64,000 nt of DNA, from NCBI RefSeq assembly GCF_038396675.1, contig NC_088921.1:66244501-66308500 (forward strand), written 5' to 3'. The stretch comes from Hydra vulgaris (taxonomy: Eukaryota > Cnidaria > Hydrozoa > Anthoathecata > Hydridae). The notes under the pieces are model-generated. The model was given only the letters and a program-made list of their open reading frames with translations. It was not told the origin of the DNA and did not search any database. This document shows, one piece after another, positions 45,711-58,071 of this stretch; position 1 is the first letter of the stretch; each line of letters opens with the position of its first letter. The translations under genes were made by a program, and so were the position numbers.

Positions 45711-46265
45711 TTCTACAAATTAATATTGAAATTCTTTATTATATCCATCAATTCGTGATCCTTCATTTTTTTAATGATATTTTAAACATTATGAAATTCT
45801 TTATTTATCCAAAATCTATCTATTATCCAAAAAAAATTCGAAAAAAGATTTTTTTTTAAAAAAAAAAAAAAGCTTTTTATTTTACAGCTTAGAAGCATAC
45901 AAGATAATTATACAAACTAAATAATTATACAAAATATATGTATTTTATAAAAGCTGAATGTTTAAGCTATAAAATAATATATTATAATGTAATTTTTGAG
46001 AATGTATTTTTTTTACTTTTGTCTACCACCTGGCCCAAAAAAAAGTGGCAAAAAAAGCTGACTTTTCTCGTATTGTTTTTTTTTTTATTTTTATTTTATT
46101 ATTTGAAATTTTTTAAGTTTTATATTAAAAAAAAACTATTCTTAAATATATTTTATAATTATTTTGATTTTATTTTAAATTTAATCAACGATTAATATTA
46201 GCAAGTTATTAATAACTTTTTTTTATATCTTTAACTATCTACGTATAAATATTCGTAAATCCTAA
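45711..46265. other. AT-rich stretch with homopolymer runs
   Basis: A and T runs (45684-45700, 45850-45872) but no recognisable element. The frame at 45938-46195 is compositional. Confidence 0.4.
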
Positions 46266-46678
46266 ACTATTTAGGTGGTCCCGAACCATGGTGCTTTGCC
46301 TAAAACTTCTTACGCGTCGAAGTGTAGAAAATGTGCGCTCAAATTCACACGAGTCAATGGAAAGGTGGCAAGTAACTTTAGGAAAACTTTTAAGTTTTCA
46401 AAACCTGGAAATTTTATCGTTTTTAAAGTCTCACAGATGTTAGAAGGGATATTTCGTTCAAAATTTAACAAGAAGGCTTCCCATAAATCAAGCTAGATAA
46501 AGCAAGTGGATTCGGTAAATCTGTTTCGTAAAAGTCACTGAAAGATATGCTGGAGTCTTTCCAACTGCAGTCACGAGAACAACTGAAATCATTTTTGTTG
46601 GAACTAGCATAAGTGCTTGATAACATTTTAAGGTAGTATCATCAAACCTTTTGTCTACACCTTTTCAAGATGTAATTT

Positions 46679-48200
46679 AGAACTTGAAAGTTGTAATTAA
46701 GAAAAGTAAGGTGTAATTGAGAAATTTTAAAATGTAATCGAGAAACCCAACATCTAAATAAGAAATTGCAATATGTAATTTGAAAAACAAAAGTTTTATT
46801 TAAGAAATCGTAATATGTAAATGAGAATACATTATTTGTAATTGCGAATTCAATGTAAGCTTAAAGGTCATTATAAAAGATCTTCTTAGACAAGCATTTC
46901 AATAAGTTAATAATATCAAATTTAGCATTTGTATGCACCAGCAATACAGTAATACAGTAATGGAATTAAAAGATCGTTGTGTTATTTGTCAATACACTAT
47001 GAATACAAAGTCTGTTACTAAATTGAATCCGTGCAAGCATTTATTTCACCATATTTGTTTACAACCACTTCTGAAACAACCAGAGCCACCTTGTTTGTAG
47101 ACATGAAATACATACAACTGAACGAGTTAAAAGAAAACATTATGTTTTATCTTCATCGAATGGTAGAAGAAGAGTCATTGAATGTGCTGAGCGAAACAAC
47201 TCTGGCGCAAACTTTAGGTGTCAAATATAAGACAGCATACAAATGGGTCCGCAGCGGAAATTTAAATTTTATTGGAAGAGGTGGTTTTAAACCAAAAAAA
47301 TTAACCGATGATCAAATTGAAGAAACATTAACTAGAATTGAAAGTGAATGTCAGTTGACATTGGTGGCCATTAAAGTAAGGATATTAAGACAATTTAATA
47401 TTAGCGTCAGCACAACCACAATTGCCAATTACCTCGAAGGCAGACTATTTTCATTTAAAAAAATGCACAAGGAGCCTACTGCAATAAATAGTAATGAAAA
47501 CAAACAAAAAAGAGCTGAATATGTTTGGAACATTAACGAACACATCACAAATGGTCATCAGATAGTTTGTTAAACCCAGTGGAAGCCATTTCGTATAAAA
47601 TAAAAATAAACGTTAAAAATGTTATTCGCATTCCACCTGTATTTGTGCTGGGATTATGGAACAACGAATGCAGTATTTAGAAAGAATTGTTACTGCAGCA
47701 AAAAATACAATAATGGGAAATGATTGTACACACGCTGTACAACTTACGATCACGCTTTACGCAACGATTATAAATATAGAAGACGTCCAAGTTGGTGCTT
47801 AACTGAATATTGCAATGATTTTTAATGATGTTTTTTAAATTTAAATTTTAAACTTTTATGTAAATAAATTATTTGTGTTTCATTTATTATTCATCTGAAG
47901 TCTCAATCAAATTTTTCACAAACAAAAATAAAAGAAATTTTAAATTGACACCCAATAGGATTTTTCCAGTTACTGCATAAACCTCAAATGCCTTTTTCAT
48001 GACTTTTTATATTTTATTGATATTATATTATTATTTCCAGCCTTAAAGGACTACAAAATTCAAAATACAAAGAACTTTGTATCCTTAATACTTTTCTCAA
48101 TTACAACTTTTATCTCTCAAATTACATCTTACGTTTCTTATCTACAACTTTCATCTTCTCAATTACATCTTACGTTTCTTAATTACAACTTTCAAGTTCT
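46679..48200 (+). mobile_element. IS630/Tc1-type element with repeated TIR motifs
   Basis: The ends are inverted repeats: 'agaacttgaaagttgtaatt' at 46679 and its complement ending at 48200. Inside each end a TGTAATTGAGAA-like word recurs every ~25 bases (46700-46850 and 48060-48195). It interrupts the hAT relict; the flanking hAT coding resumes on the other side. The exact target duplication could not be settled. Confidence 0.7.
47103..47802 (+). pseudogene. IS630-type transposase, DDE core deleted
   Basis: From the ATG at 47103 (the frame is open from 47031), the N-terminal helix-turn-helix region (TLAQTLGVKYKTAYKWVRSG, about residues 36-55) is followed by GRGGFKPKKLTDDQ and a second HTH (VSTTTIANYLEGRLF). 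The frame then ends at GHQIVC just where the first catalytic Asp block should begin. After a gap, the C-terminus is visible in another frame (EQRMQYLERIVTAAKNTI to the stop at 47800). The catalytic domain has been deleted. Confidence 0.7.
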
Positions 48201-49215
48201 TGTAACTAATTTCAGAAGAGACGATGCATTAGAAGATGTTAAGTGATTAAAACTCCTATTAATATTTAAAGACATTTCTTCAAGACAAGAGACGAAAGGC
48301 AAAAAATGTTCTTGAAAAGTATCCAAAACATTTACTTTTTCTCCCCAGCGTATTCTGGAAACACCTTTACACTTTTTTTTAACAGCTAATGGCACAATGC
48401 TTACAACATGGTCATCTAACTTTTGTTGTCTGGTAGGTGAAAAATTGAAAAATATAATATCTCTTAAACTCATGTGCCAGAAGATTCTTTACAAATTTCA
48501 CGTTGTGCGAGACACAAACGATTATTTATTATTTTTAACAAAATATTAAATAATCCTTGACCAGTAACACCAATATATGGTGTAGCTGTTAAAGTTTAAA
48601 ATAGGAAAGGAATGCATCAGTTTTTTTCATTGCACAAATTTCATGCAATATAAAAAACTGATAAACTCTTCTCTTGTATTAAATTTTGAATCAAAAAACC
48701 GTATAACTAATGATAGCCGTTCTTTATTTGAAATGTCGGAGGCTTCATCAGTAAAAATAAAAAAGTATTAATTTTAATTTCTCCTATTATTGTATCGGTA
48801 AAAACTTTTCCACAACACTTTATTATCTGATTTTGTGGTGTTTTAGATATGTAAAAAGCATTTTTTTGATGATAGATAATCTTCAAGAATTTTATCACCA
48901 GCTTTAACCCGAAGATTTAACAAATTCAATAAAATTTCATACAGTATGATTATAAAACTCACTCTTTTTAGGATGAAACTCTGAATCATCTCTATGACCT
49001 CGTAAAGAAAGATTAAGACGTCCACAGAGAATAATTGTTTCAATGATAGATTGCAATAACTGTCGGTTTTTAGAAATCTTTGGTTGAACTATTTGTTTTG
49101 CCAAATGCATGTTTCTGAAAGCTTTGCTTCGTGTGGGGAGTGGATTGAGAAGATTCCAGGAGGGCCACGTGTGTATACAAATATTTTTTTTCACGAAATC
49201 TTTTTTATTCATCAC

Positions 49216-49801
49216 TTATTTTATTTATTGCTTCCGAAAAAAAAGATAAAAAAGATATGAGTTTTTAACGTAATATGCGTATAAAGTATAAGAGTTATAT
49301 GTGTGTAACGTATAAGAGTTCTCGCCATAAATCTGAATACTATGAACGAAAAGAGCGACGAAAAAGAGATGAAGAAAATTCTAGAGAAAACATTAGAAAA
49401 ATTGTTTGTTTATAGTTTCTTCAAAAACACAGACCAATGACAATTACGATAATAGAAACATTGACATGAATCCTTTAAGAGCAAGAAATGAAACGGAATT
49501 TGTTGCTTGAACAAGTGGATTTTTCAAAACTGGATTTTTCAAAAATGCATTTTTTCAATGTTACTAATCTTCCAATCTACTTATTTATTCAAAATAATCT
49601 CTACCAAATAAATCAACGTTATTTATCAGAAATAATCTTCTTCAATTAATGCAGTACTTGACTATTAAAGTGTTTATTTTATTCTTCAATTAAGAAAATT
49701 CTACATGAGATGAATATAACATATTTAGTGCCGATAGAAAATTCTTTTTCATCTGTTCTTGTGTATATCTTTAAGTAACAATAGTCTTTTGGGCAATCAG
49801 C
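49216..49801. other. Stretch between two hAT copies
   Basis: A plus-strand stretch at 49320-49420 encodes a charged run (YERKERRKRDEENSRENIRK) ending at a stop; it may be the start of a decayed transposase or chance. Nothing else recognised. Confidence 0.35.
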
Positions 49802-49919
49802 TTAAAAATTCTTTATGCAAAATTAATAATTTGATTAAAAGTGTTTCAATCATAGCATATATTTTGTGACTTAAATTCATTTTTTTACTTGTATCTTTCT
49901 CGGCGCTAGTTATTTTACA
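49802..49919 (+). repeat. Direct repeat, copy outside the hAT
   Basis: About 115 bases nearly identical to 50140-50253, starting near 'ttaaaaattctttatgcaaa' and ending 'ctttctcggcgctagttatt'. Confidence 0.9.
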
Positions 49920-50139
49920 TAGTCTTCTGGCCAGTGCCGGCCTTAGGAGGAAGGAGGGGGGGGGGGCAAGGCTGGGCGCCGCTAAAGGGCGCCAGGAAAC
50001 TGGGGCGCCAAACGTTGTATGCAAACTTTAACAATATAATAACTAGAAAAAATAAGTCAACCTAAATTTTTTCGAATGTTTTTTTTTTTTATAAAAATAA
50101 TTTCTTTAAATAATTTATTTATTGTATTATTACACTGTT

Positions 50140-50253
50140 AAAAATTCTTTATGCAAAATTAATAATTTGATTAAAAGTGTTTCAATCATAGCATATATTT
50201 TGTGACTTAAATTCATTTTTTTACTTGTATCTTTCTCGGCGCTAGTTATTTTG
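50140..50253 (+). repeat. Direct repeat, copy inside the hAT
   Basis: Matches 49802-49919, which lies just outside the left TIR. This copy is in the 5' untranslated part of the hAT. Confidence 0.9.
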
Positions 50254-50503
50254 CGTTCCATTTATTTAAATTTTAAATTTTAAACATCATTTTCGGTACG
50301 AGTTGCGAGCGCGTTGTTTATTAATTTGTAGAAGAAATTTAAAGTTGTATTTGTGATTTAAATTCAGTTTTTGTCAAGTTTTCAAATTTTGCGGTAATCA
50401 AAAGCAGGTAAGTATAAATAATGAAATTGTTTATGAATTAATAGCTTGCGAGTAATTTTTTATTTTAAAATTTTAGACAAATAGAAACTGTCAGCAGCAA
50501 TCA

Positions 50504-53073
50504 ATGGAGAGTACTCATAATAAAGAAAAAAATGTTTTTAAAACTCATAATAATAAGAAACCATCTGATGCTCAATACAGAAAACGTAAAGCAGAAAAAG
50601 TTGATAATTTGAAGAAAAATTATAAAAAACTTGAAAATTATTTTACATCGGAAAATAGTGATTTTAATAAAATAAAGGAAGGAGAAAATGTTGCGCATGT
50701 ACTCAGTGATACATCAACCAGCGATGAAGAAGACGGAATAGTATCAGTTGGAAATGTTCACTACGATGAAAAAGATATCGATAACGAAAATGATGATGGC
50801 CAAGATGGTGATGTAAATGATCGCACCAAAGAAACAGCAATCGATTACTCAGACTGTGGCCAATTCATCGCAACATTCAATTTGTTGATTATGTAATTAA
50901 TATAGGTGCAATACAAGTGAGTTTGGAAACATATCCACGCGATAATAGAAGACGACATTTTTCAAATAGTTATTACAACCGAAAACTTTCAAATGGTGAG
51001 GTTATTTCACGACGTTGGCTTGTGTGCTCAGTTTCTAAAGATGCGGTATTTTGTTTTTGCTGCAAACTTTTTGATTTCAACATGAATTTAAAGTTAAACG
51101 GAAATGGATTCAATAAATGGAAGAATTTAACAGAAGCATTAAAAATTCACGAAGATAGTAAGTCACTCAGAAATGCTTATCAACTATGGATTGAGACAGA
51201 AATACGAATGAAAGCTGGTGAAACTATTGATAAACAAGAACAAAAACTAATCGAAAAGGAGAGTTTAAGGTGGCGAAGTGTTCTTGAACGATTGATAAAC
51301 ATTACTTTATACTTGGCAACAAATAATATGGCCTTCAGAGGTTCTTCTGATAAATTGTATGCAGTTAATAACGGCAAGTTTTTAGGGTTGGTACAATTAC
51401 TCGCTAAATATGATCCTATCATGTTAAACCACGTCACGCTAGCTCTTAAAGGAGATATTTCTGATCATTACTGTGGAAAAACCATTCAAAATGAAATGAT
51501 AAATATAATGGCATCAAAATTAACCAACATAATGGTATCCAAAGCTCTAAAAAGTACATATTATTCTATTATTGCTGACTGCACTCCTGACGTATCTCAC
51601 AAAGAACAGCTCTCGCTTACGATTAGAATTGTAAATATATTAGAATATCCTATAAAAATAAATGAACACTTTCTTGGGTTTTTCAATGTTAACGACACGA
51701 CAGGTCTTGGTTTAACAGAAATCATAATTGGAGCTTTAAAAGATTTTGGACTGAATATAAGCTTTTGTCGAGGGCAAGGTTACGATAACGGTGCAAATAT
51801 GAAAGGTAAAAAAATAGGTCTACAAAAGCAAATATTAGATTTGAATCCTTTGGCTTTTTACCTTCCATGTGGAAGTCATTCTCTCAATTTGGTTATTTGT
51901 GACGCAGCGCAGTCTTCACTAAATTCTATTAAAGTTTTTGGCATAATACAAAGATTATTCACATTATTTTCTGCATCAACTTCACGCTGGAATGTTTTAC
52001 TTAGTCATACAACAAACTTCACTCTTAAACGATTATGCGACACTCGTTGGGAAGCCAAAATTCAGAGCCTCAAAGCCATCCAATACCAAATAAGCAGCGT
52101 ACATGATGCTTTAATTACTATATATGAAACTGAAACCAAAACTCCCGATATTGCACACGAAGCGCAAACATTAGCAGAACAATTAAAAGACTATAGTCTT
52201 TTAGTTTCTTTAATTGCATGGTACATGTACTTTTCCAAATAAACGTTGTTAGTAAAGCAATGCAAGCCAAAGACATGGATCTAGTACAGTGCGCTGAAAT
52301 GTTGAAAAATGCATCACATTTTTGGAAAATTACAGAACGTTTGGCTTTAAACAAGCAATGGTTGGTGCCAAAGAGTTAGCTAAAGATTTAAACATCGATC
52401 CAATATTTAAGCCGCTTAAAAGAGTGCAACGAGTGAAACGTCATTATGATGAAAATGCTGCTGACGAACCAATTCAAAATCCCGAGAAGAAACTTGAAGT
52501 GACGTTTTTTAACCCTTTATTAGATACATGTCTGTCGTCAATAAATGATAGATTTGAACAACTTAATGAATATGTAAATAGATGGAGTTTTTATTTAATT
52601 TGGACAATTTGCCCATCAAGAATGAAGTTTTAAAATTGTGTAAACAACTACAAGAAAAATTAACTGTAAATACAAAATCAGAAGTTGATGGTGCTTTGCT
52701 TTGCGACAAGCTAATAAGTGTGCAATTTTTTATTAAAGATAAATTAAGCAATGTTGAAAATGAAATAAATACAAAAGAGATGACACCACTTTTTGTACTG
52801 AATTTTATTTAAAAACATTGTCTACAAGAGTTATATTCAAATACATGGATTGTTCTGCGTATTCTTCTTACAATACCTGTTACTGTTGCTAGTGGAGAAC
52901 GTAGTTTTTCTAAACTGAAGTTAATTAAAACATATTTAAGAAATACCATGTTGCAAGATCGACTTAATTCTCTTTCTATGTTATCAATCGAGCAAGAAAT
53001 AGCTGAAAATTTAGATTTTTCTAGTTTGATAAGAGATTTCGCTGACAAAAAAGCTAGAAAAATTACATTCTAA
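50504..53073 (+). pseudogene. hAT transposase (ZMYM1-like), few disabling changes
   Basis: The ATG at 50504 follows a 3' splice-like 'ttttag' and starts an acidic N-terminal region. A frameshift near 50865 leads into a TTF-type zinc-finger region (RRWLVCSVSKDAVFCFCCKL, Cys/Trp pattern), then a long open part (50917-52242) with the RNase-H-like core: SIIADCTPDVSHKEQLSL (first catalytic Asp), GQGYDNGANMKGK (second Asp region) and LPCGSHSLNLVICDAA. CDTRWEAK follows. Frame changes near 52220, 52600 and 52810 precede the dimerisation end SGERSFSKLKLIKTYLRN and the stop at 53071. Compared with most copies here it is young. Confidence 0.85.
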
Positions 53074-53616
53074 AATTTAATAACTCTTGTTTATATAGTT
53101 AGAGGATTTATTATATGTTTAATAAAAACATTTGTTATTTTAAAAGCAGCGTTGCGTTGTCTATTTATTTAGTCACTCATTTCTATAAACCCATATCATG
53201 AAAAGTCTAAGTTTATAATTTTAATAAAAAATTAATTAAATAAGAAACTTGATGCACAATATGGATCTCTTTGCATTATACTATATATTCCCTTTAGCAC
53301 TCTTGTTTATCATTTTAGAGCATTGGTCTCGTTGTTAATGGTAACAACCCACCCATATATACCTAGGGGCGCGCTCACAAGTTTTGCCCAACCTGTCAAA
53401 AAAGCTAAGGCCGGTGCTGCTTCTGGCAAATAGGTTTATTGTAAATATACACATACATACAGACATACATATGTACCCACATATACAGTCATACTTCCAC
53501 GTAACCATAAGGTATAGATGAATACATATATACATACAGTTATACTTATATACCCACAACATATAGATGCACACATACACAAATACATACATAAAAACAT
53601 ACATACATAAATACAT

Positions 53617-53873
53617 ACATTCATACATACATACATACATACATACATACATACATACATACATACATACATACATACATACATACATACATACATACAT
53701 ACATACATACATACATACATACATACATACATACATACATACATACATACATACATACATACATACATACATACATACATACATACATACATACATACAT
53801 ACATACATACATACATACATACATACATACATACATACATACATACATACATACATACATACATACATACATA
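53617..53873. repeat. (ATAC)n microsatellite
   Basis: About 64 copies of a 4-base unit with almost no interruptions, and degenerate units on the left from 53445. The long CMYV/IHTY frames are artefacts of the repeat. Confidence 0.98.
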
Positions 53874-54342
53874 CACAAAAACCCCTACGGGCATTTTTTT
53901 AAAAAATTACGTTCTAAATCTATTTTAAATGTCTTTTAAAAGTCTTCTAAACATTCTTACGCAAAGAACGTTTAAAAGCGTTCGAAAGAACATAACTTTT
54001 AAAAACAAATGGCCGTAGGCATATATCTATATATACAGGTATTTTTAGACTTAAATCTTATAAATTGTTTTACAATTTGAATAACAGTTTAGGTAAAAAA
54101 TTATGTTGTAATAAAAAGTAATAGTCAAATTTAGTGTCATTAAATATTTATCAAATCAAGGTTCAAAAATTTGTAACGTTAAAAAAAGTATATAAAGTTC
54201 AAATAAATAAATAATTGCGGGGTGGGTAAGGGGGCTTTATATTTTATTAAAAGTAAAAATACAAAAGTATCTTTACGATAGATAAAATGATTTTTTTAAA
54301 TTTTCTCTTAAATGAGTTGCAATTCCATTTCTTTTTAAAGTC
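53874..54342. other. AT-rich stretch, nothing recognised
   Basis: No gene or repeat recognised. Confidence 0.4.
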
Positions 54343-54401
54343 AAAATACTTCAAAGCTATTTTATTCCATGGAAGGAAATAAAATAGTTTTGAAGTATTT
54401 T
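54343..54401. repeat. Hairpin, 24-bp arms
   Basis: 'aaaatacttcaaagctattt' and its near complement pair over 24 bases with one mismatch and a short loop. Confidence 0.8.
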
Positions 54402-54484
54402 GAGGGAAAATGAAGTACAGGATTTGCCGAAATTAGTATGCGATAATGATTGTTAAATAAAAATTTTATTTTGTAGTTTGAATT

Positions 54485-54930
54485 TGCTTTTTTCTTTTAG
54501 TGTGTATAAGTTATAAAAAAGATTTGGGGAGTTGTTGGTTTTACATTTGTTCATAAAACAAAGAAGATTAAAAACATTAAGTTGATATATATTTAAAATA
54601 TTCATTTCTAATTAAAGAGACCTGGGATGAGTAAAACGGTCTTTAAAATATATAAGACGTGCAATATGCTTTTGTTGACGATGAAAAGGTTCTAGTATAC
54701 TTTTATTAACACTACCCAAAGAAATAAAAGCGTCGTTAAGATGGCAATGAACAAATTAATAATACAATTGGATTAAAGTTTGTTTATTTAGGAAAGTTCT
54801 TGATTTGTATAGTACTCCTATACCTCTAGCAATTTTGTTATTTAGATTATTAACGTGATTTTTCCATGTGAGGTTCTTGTCAATTTAATTGCCTAAAAAT
54901 TTTGTAACATTTGTTGCGTAAGTGTCATGA
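54485..54930 (-). pseudogene. LINE RT C-terminal relict
   Basis: Not open long enough to appear as one frame, but the minus strand gives in order NVTKFLG (54925), DKNLTWKNHVNNLNNKIARG (54885-54825), VLYKSRTFLNKQTL, then HRQQKHIARLIYFKDRFTH (54690-54635) and NIYQLNVFNLLCFMNK (54600-54545). This is the same post-RT region as at 63450-64000. Upstream RT sequence is missing; a stop near 54763 and frame shifts are present. Confidence 0.75.
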
Positions 54931-55450
54931 TGGAAATACTTATATTATTTTAGTTTTACATTTCAAGTTTTTTTCCGACTAAGTTGAGTTTGTGCAAGAA
55001 AAATGAGTATACAACATGTTTATATATAGAATATAAAATCTATAGAACTGTAAAGTTGTTTTGTTTTGCATTTTAAATAACAAAAATTAACAAACAAAGG
55101 AAGCTGATGATTTGAACTTGCAACGCAGCGACTATAACTTTTTAAAACAGTATTGGGGTTTAAAAAGTATGTTTATATAAGAACATTAATGAAATTTCTA
55201 ATTTTATACTTACATTAAACCGTTTTATTGAATTAATTATTTTAAAAATAGTTAAAAGTTAGATTTATTTAATATTGACACAATAAGGAAATTTCGAGTT
55301 TTACCGGTATTTTACCACGCCCCCGTTAAACATTCTAAACAGAGTGCGCAACAACGGCAGAATTTAGATAATCATCAAAATAGTATTATACTCCATTATT
55401 TTTTAGCTTTATATACTTTTTGGCTGATCCCTAATATTAACTTTTAAATA
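54931..55450. other. Stretch without recognised gene
   Basis: No frame or repeat recognised. Confidence 0.4.
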
Positions 55451-55668
55451 AGGGATTGTCCATAAACTAAGCAACGCTAAATTTCTCTAATGAACTAAAA
55501 ATGAACAAAATAAAAAAGATCAAAATTTTCCCTCGCAGAGTCGTATGTTAAATAAAAAATCAAAATAGCTCATTAAGTTTAATGAAAATCGCTACCTAAA
55601 AGAACTGAAGATCTCCTTCTTCTTTTTTAAAAATAAATTTAGCATTGCATAATTTATGGACGATCCCT
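55451..55668. mobile_element. MITE, 218 bp, Tc1/mariner type
   Basis: The left TIR starts 'agggattgtccataaa' and the right TIR is its near complement, ~34 bases each with four mismatches, flanked by TA on both sides. No coding capacity. The ends resemble the fragment at 21328. Confidence 0.85.
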
Positions 55669-55954
55669 TAGCATTATAGTCTATAGTTTTTAATGATCTA
55701 AGATCTTCTTAGTTCTGCTATTTGGATAGAGTTGCGTACAAACGTCTGTGAGTGTTAACGTATTTAGCATATGTTGAGTTTGATGGCACTATATGGAGCA
55801 ATCAGGTATAATAAATTTATAAAAATGAGAAAACTTTTGAATTTTTTTTTAACAATTAGAAATCTTTTTTGCTATATTGATATTTTTTTGCTATAAATAT
55901 TGCTATAATTATTATAGATATATACTATTATAAAATTTTTGCTATAAATATTGC

Positions 55955-56110
55955 TATAAATACAGCTAGATTGAAAAATTTCAATCTTGCTGTCTTTGTC
56001 TTTAATCCTCAAAAACAATACCGATGACAGCGCACTAAACCACTGAGCTATCAATGATATGCGGTTAAGAGAAAAGCAAACCAAAATAAAAATCTCCAAT
56101 AAGCTCAAGG
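55955..56110 (-). mobile_element. tRNA-derived SINE-like element
   Basis: The minus strand has an exact A-box match (TAGCTCAGTGG, 56050-56040). A weak B-box-like word lies ~35 bases downstream. The A-box context (ATAGCTCAGTGGTTTAGTG) is strongly tRNA-like. The 3' part is unclear and contains small 'ttgctataaata' duplications. Confidence 0.5.
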
Positions 56111-56738
56111 TATGCTGAAAGGGTGCGCATGTTAATTTTTTTGCTCTTAAAGCAATTTTTAAAATGAGTTATTTTACGAAAAATATTGAAGTAAACAAAT
56201 AATAGGTATAGAAATGATCGGTGTGAAGTAGATAAGTATAGAAATGGTAGATTTGGTAAAGACCCATGTTTATTATTTTATGGTTCCGGAAAGCTAGGAT
56301 ATATATATATATATAAAGAAAAAAGTTTCTTATTTTTTTTTTTTTTTTCTCGTTTACATTTGTCGTATTTTACAAACAAACAAACAAGACATCTGAAAGA
56401 AGATCATAATGATCTTATCATAAGAACCTTTTATAGCTTTAGACATTTTAAAGCAAAACAAATATGAATAAAAAAAAAATTTCAGTAAACAGTGTAAATA
56501 AATCTGACGATGCTATATAAATAAAATAAAATTTCGCGTAAATAAATCTGACGTTACTATATATAGAATCTATATCATTTATATATAAGATAAAAACAAA
56601 AATTAAAAAGTTTCATAAAGCGTATTTTACAATAAAATAAAAGTTCTAAATAAAGATTACAAAGTATCAATTAGAAGTACTTGACTACGTCATTAGTAGA
56701 TAAAATAAAAATTTTCAGTTTATATTTCAAATATATTT
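56111..56738. other. AT-rich stretch, nothing recognised
   Basis: A T run at 56331-56348 and a short duplicated 'aaataaatctgacg' phrase at 56498 and 56541; no gene. Confidence 0.4.
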
Positions 56739-56799
56739 ATATATTTCACACTTATCCCACTTCAAATATTATTTGAAGTGGGATAAGTGTGAAATATAT
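56739..56799. repeat. Perfect 61-bp palindrome at LINE start
   Basis: Arms 56739-56768 and 56770-56799 are exact complements around a single base. The right arm is the first recognisable sequence of the LINE RT fragment. Confidence 0.97.
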
Positions 56800-57400
56800 C
56801 AAAGTTTGACAAAACAATCTTATTCCAAAGATACGGTGCGCGATAAGCAACATTCAACCGAACACGCAATTCTTGATCTTATAAATAATATAAATGACTC
56901 CTTTGAAAACAAAAAATACGTTCTTGGAGTCTTTGTTGATTTTCGAAGGCATTTAACACGGTAGATCACGCTATCTTAATTAAGAAAATGGAAAAATAAA
57001 AGGTGTTGCACTAAACTGGTTCAAAAATTTTTTACTAGACAGAAAACAATGCGTTATTGCTCATGGAAAAAAATTTTCAAAATTACTCAAAAGAAAATGC
57101 GGTGTTCCCTAAGGTTCCATTCTTGCACCTCTTTTGTTTTTAATATACATAAACGATCTTCCTAAAGCCTCAAGTAAATTGGACTTCATAATGTTCGCGG
57201 ACAACACCAATTTTTTTTATACATCCTCATCAATTACAGAACTTTATGAAACTACAAATGCTGAACTTGAAAAAATAAACAGTTGGTTAAAATCTAACAA
57301 ATTATCGCAAAACACAAAAAAAACCAAATACATTCTTTTTCATTCTAACCTTAAAAAAATACCACCCGATTTACATTCGCTAAATATAGATACTAAAGAA
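56773..57400 (+). pseudogene. LINE RT, 5' part (interrupted copy)
   Basis: Begins within the palindrome and shows RT blocks in order: KQHSTEHAILDLINNIND, a VFVDF block (first catalytic Asp region) near 56930, a GVPxGSILAPLLFLIYINDL block near 57100-57160, and the active site FADNTN near 57195 (usual FADDT, Asp to Asn). Stops and frame shifts lie at 56960-57110. The frame to 57400 is cut by the 6-kb transposon and resumes at 63450. Confidence 0.85.
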
Positions 57401-58071
57401 CCCTCTAAAAAATGAAGCGTTGATTTGATGTTGATCAACGTTGATTTTGCGTTGATATTAGCGATCAACGGCGATCAACCATAAATGGATGTTGTAGCAA
57501 CAGCAATGTTATCAACAGCAAATCAACGTTTATTTACAAACACTGAGCGTTCGTTGATTTACTGTTGACAAAAAACAAATTTATTGAGCCGTTTACTAAC
57601 AGTAATTTGCTGAGCATTTTCTGCTGGGATTTTTTTTGTTATTTTTGGTGGTTATAAAACGTTTGTTCAAATTTTAATTGTATTATACGGTATAAAATGA
57701 GTATAAACTTATTGAAAAACATATATTTTATTAAGTAATTATTTTTTCAGTTCTTGAATAAAGATTATCCTAATGAAATTAGGGTAGTTTTTTAACTATT
57801 TGAGGATAATAGAACATCTTAATATAAATATTTTAACAATTTAACATGAAAAAGTCACAACTTAGCAGCAATTTGGCTTATTAATGCTTATTATAATAAC
57901 ATTACTATTATCATAGCAAATTATTAATGGCTGCAAGTATTTGCCTGATAAATTCTGACTGCAAACTTAAATCATATAGTACAAAATGCAATTTAAATTG
58001 ATTTTTTCTGTATAAGAATAATAATGCCTTTATTTTTTTTTCTTTTGTGATGTAATAAAATAAAGATAATA

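Larger units (their letters stand above)
46270..49215 (-). pseudogene. hAT transposase relict (ZMYM1/TTF type), split by insertion
   Basis: N-terminal pieces (LRGHRDDSEFHP near 48990; LRVKAGDKILED near 48905; EASDISNKERLS near 48720; FNTREEFISFLY near 48665) lead to FNFSPTRQQKLDD and RIRWGEKVNVLDTFQEHF (48473-48192). After the IS630-type element the relict continues with DKRFDDTTLKCYQALM (46620-46655) and the dimerisation end CEFERTFSTLRRVRSF (46340-46290). The layout matches hAT proteins of ZMYM1 type. Numerous stops and frame changes; no TIR or target duplication found. It is a different family from the hAT at 49932-53419. Confidence 0.75.
49932..53419 (+). mobile_element. hAT transposon with TIRs and 8-bp target duplication
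   Basis: The left end is CAGTGCCGGCCTTAG (49932) and the right end CTAAGGCCGGTGCTG (ending 53419), inverted with two mismatches. Both sides are flanked by CTTCTGGC (49924-49931 and 53420-53427), an exact 8-bp target duplication, diagnostic of hAT. Length 3,488 bp. The left subterminal part is unusually G-rich. Confidence 0.95.

Noticed and set aside
47031..47102. Earlier start for the IS630-type transposase
   Set aside because: The 24 residues before the Met at 47103 do not look like transposase sequence, and the residue at 47031 is not an ATG.
53335..53902. Frames of CMYV or IHTY repeats
   Set aside because: Translation of the (ATAC)n microsatellite.
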